Assembly: GCA_032358165.1 (NCBI GenBank)
Contig: JAALGY010000053.1
Span: 1,674,001-1,738,000 of the forward strand
Direction: 5' to 3'
DNA: 64,000 nt
From: Diplosphaera chodatii
Taxonomy: Eukaryota > Chlorophyta > Trebouxiophyceae > Prasiolales > Stichococcaceae
The first letter of the stretch is position 1. Each line of letters starts with the position of its first letter. The notes beneath the pieces are model-generated. The model ran no database searches. It was not told the DNA's origin and saw nothing but the letters and a program-made list of their open reading frames with translations. A program made the translations under genes and the position numbers. Below are positions 63,060 through 64,000 of this stretch, one piece after another.

Positions 63060-64000
63060 GGCGGGCTGGCCACGGCGTCGGTGTTTGCAGAGGCGTGCAC
63101 GCCTCTGGAAGCACCAAAGGGCCCCCGTTGCCGCCCGCCGGTTATCAGCGCATCAGCGCCATGCAAATTTGCAACACAGATTGATTGGCGGCGGTGCCGC
63201 CAGTCCCCAACAATTGACCAGCAGCATTGTGACGTGTGACTTCCGTCTGCAGCGTGTGAGTGTGTGTTGAGAGCAGAAGCTGCAAGCTAGATTGCATCCC
63301 GGTGAAACCGCCAGCAGGGCAACATGTGCCACTGCATTCCGTCGGATTCCATGTTTCCATCTCGCAGCCCCGCCCCACAGCACAGGGCGGCTGATCCAGG
63401 TTCCAACATCAGAACTTGATGTTGGAACCTGCAACGGAGCAAATCAGCAGAGCGCGCACGCAGCAAACTTGTTCAATGTGCGGGATTTGTCGCTTCTGAT
63501 TGTCCCTGCAACAATGTGACTGCTTTCCGGCGAGGTTGCTTTCCATCAGTCTCGGACACACCTGTGCACTCACTGGGATGGCATCGTGTCATTGCCCCAC
63601 CTTGCAGCGAACACAGCACAGAAGCGTATTTAGCACAGTGCAACCTTCAAGGTACACCAGAAATAGTGTGTTGACAGGCAAGCTTTGCGGTGGGCAACGT
63701 CATGCACAGCAGCTGCATGGCGCAGGTGCCGCCCGGTCCCAGCCCAGACAGGTGGTGCAGGCAGTCGCGAGTCCAGGACTGACTGCCCGGCATCGACGGC
63801 CACTACTACCCAGATTCCTTGAAGGTGCATTGCCTCGCATGGTATTGGCAATTATGCATCATCACTTTGATGCATGCAGACCATGTGCCTGCAAAGGTGC
63901 TAAATCGTACTCCACACTCCCTGCAGGCGACTTCTGGCGGAGAGGGCGGACAGCGCAGCAGCCGGCCGATGTTCCATCTCAGGAACAGATCAATTTGGCA
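63060..64000. other. intergenic, no supported gene
   Basis: After the acyltransferase stop I see no exon chain. Short protein-like runs near 63700-63990 (+) do not splice into an open frame. The region holds a strong inverted repeat at 63397-63431. Confidence 0.45.
63397..63431. repeat. perfect 15-bp inverted repeat with 5-base loop
   Basis: CAGGTTCCAACATCA pairs exactly with TGATGTTGGAACCTG around GAACT, about 340 bases past the acyltransferase stop. Confidence 0.9.

Noticed and set aside
63690..63990. Possible 5' exons of a gene running off the right edge
   Set aside because: The protein-like runs are separated by an in-frame stop with no acceptor between, so no open model could be built.

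Overview
The window reads as nuclear DNA of a green alga. Genes are interrupted every 50-250 bp by short introns with (T)GCAG acceptors. Coding sequence is GC-rich, and several TGTAA motifs lie just past stop codons (the chlorophyte polyadenylation signal). Several encoded proteins are plant-lineage types (PRMT10, UPF0426, RBL13-type rhomboid, plastid-type NUMOD3 protein, MBOAT lysophospholipid acyltransferase). A trebouxiophyte is my best guess; the class is inference. Gene models were built by hand: for each, exon phases were checked across every junction and the reading frame stays open, except where I say otherwise.

Layout, left to right. 1-2.7 kb: poorly coding DNA holding a broken 5'-truncated non-LTR retrotransposon flanked by an 18-bp direct repeat. 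2.8-3.6 kb: a Cys/His-rich protein (partial model). 4.4-5.7 kb (+): YtqB/MnmM-like methyltransferase. 5.8-8.8 kb (-): MRS2 magnesium channel. 9.4-12.1 kb (+): CE2-type GDSL esterase. 12.4-16.6 kb (-): ADCK2-like ABC1 kinase. 16.7-19.6 kb (-): unidentified membrane protein. 20.1-26.9 kb (+): glycine decarboxylase P-protein, 24 exons. 27.5-29.7 kb (-): PRMT10. 30.2-32.2 kb (+): tail-anchored FKBP-TPR protein. 32.6-35.2 kb (-): NUMOD3 protein. 36.3-38.8 kb (+): bacterial-type L-asparaginase. 38.9-40.2 kb (-): sterol delta8-delta7 isomerase. 41.2-42.2 kb (+): Ser/Ala-rich unknown. 42.8-46.8 kb (-): RCC1-repeat protein. 46.9-47.5 kb (-): UPF0426. 47.9-53.1 kb (-): SMARCAD1/Fun30-type remodeler. 53.5-57.4 kb (+): Ecdysoneless homologue. 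57.6-58.9 kb (-): rhomboid. About 59 kb: unresolved membrane-protein exons (-). 60.3-63.1 kb (+): MBOAT acyltransferase. 63.1-64 kb: no supported gene.

These are mostly unrelated housekeeping genes packed in alternating orientation, with convergent 3' ends as close as 67 and 105 bp and divergent promoters of 0.4-1.1 kb. I see no operon-like or defence-like system. The most notable signals are an unusually high share of GC-AG introns (11 of roughly 165), an MRS2 channel with AMN in place of GMN, a CE2-type esterase with altered catalytic blocks, a start codon fused to a (CTG)12 poly-leucine tract, a NUMOD3 protein derived from a mobile-element-associated motif, and several sharp hairpins or tandem duplications outside coding sequence.
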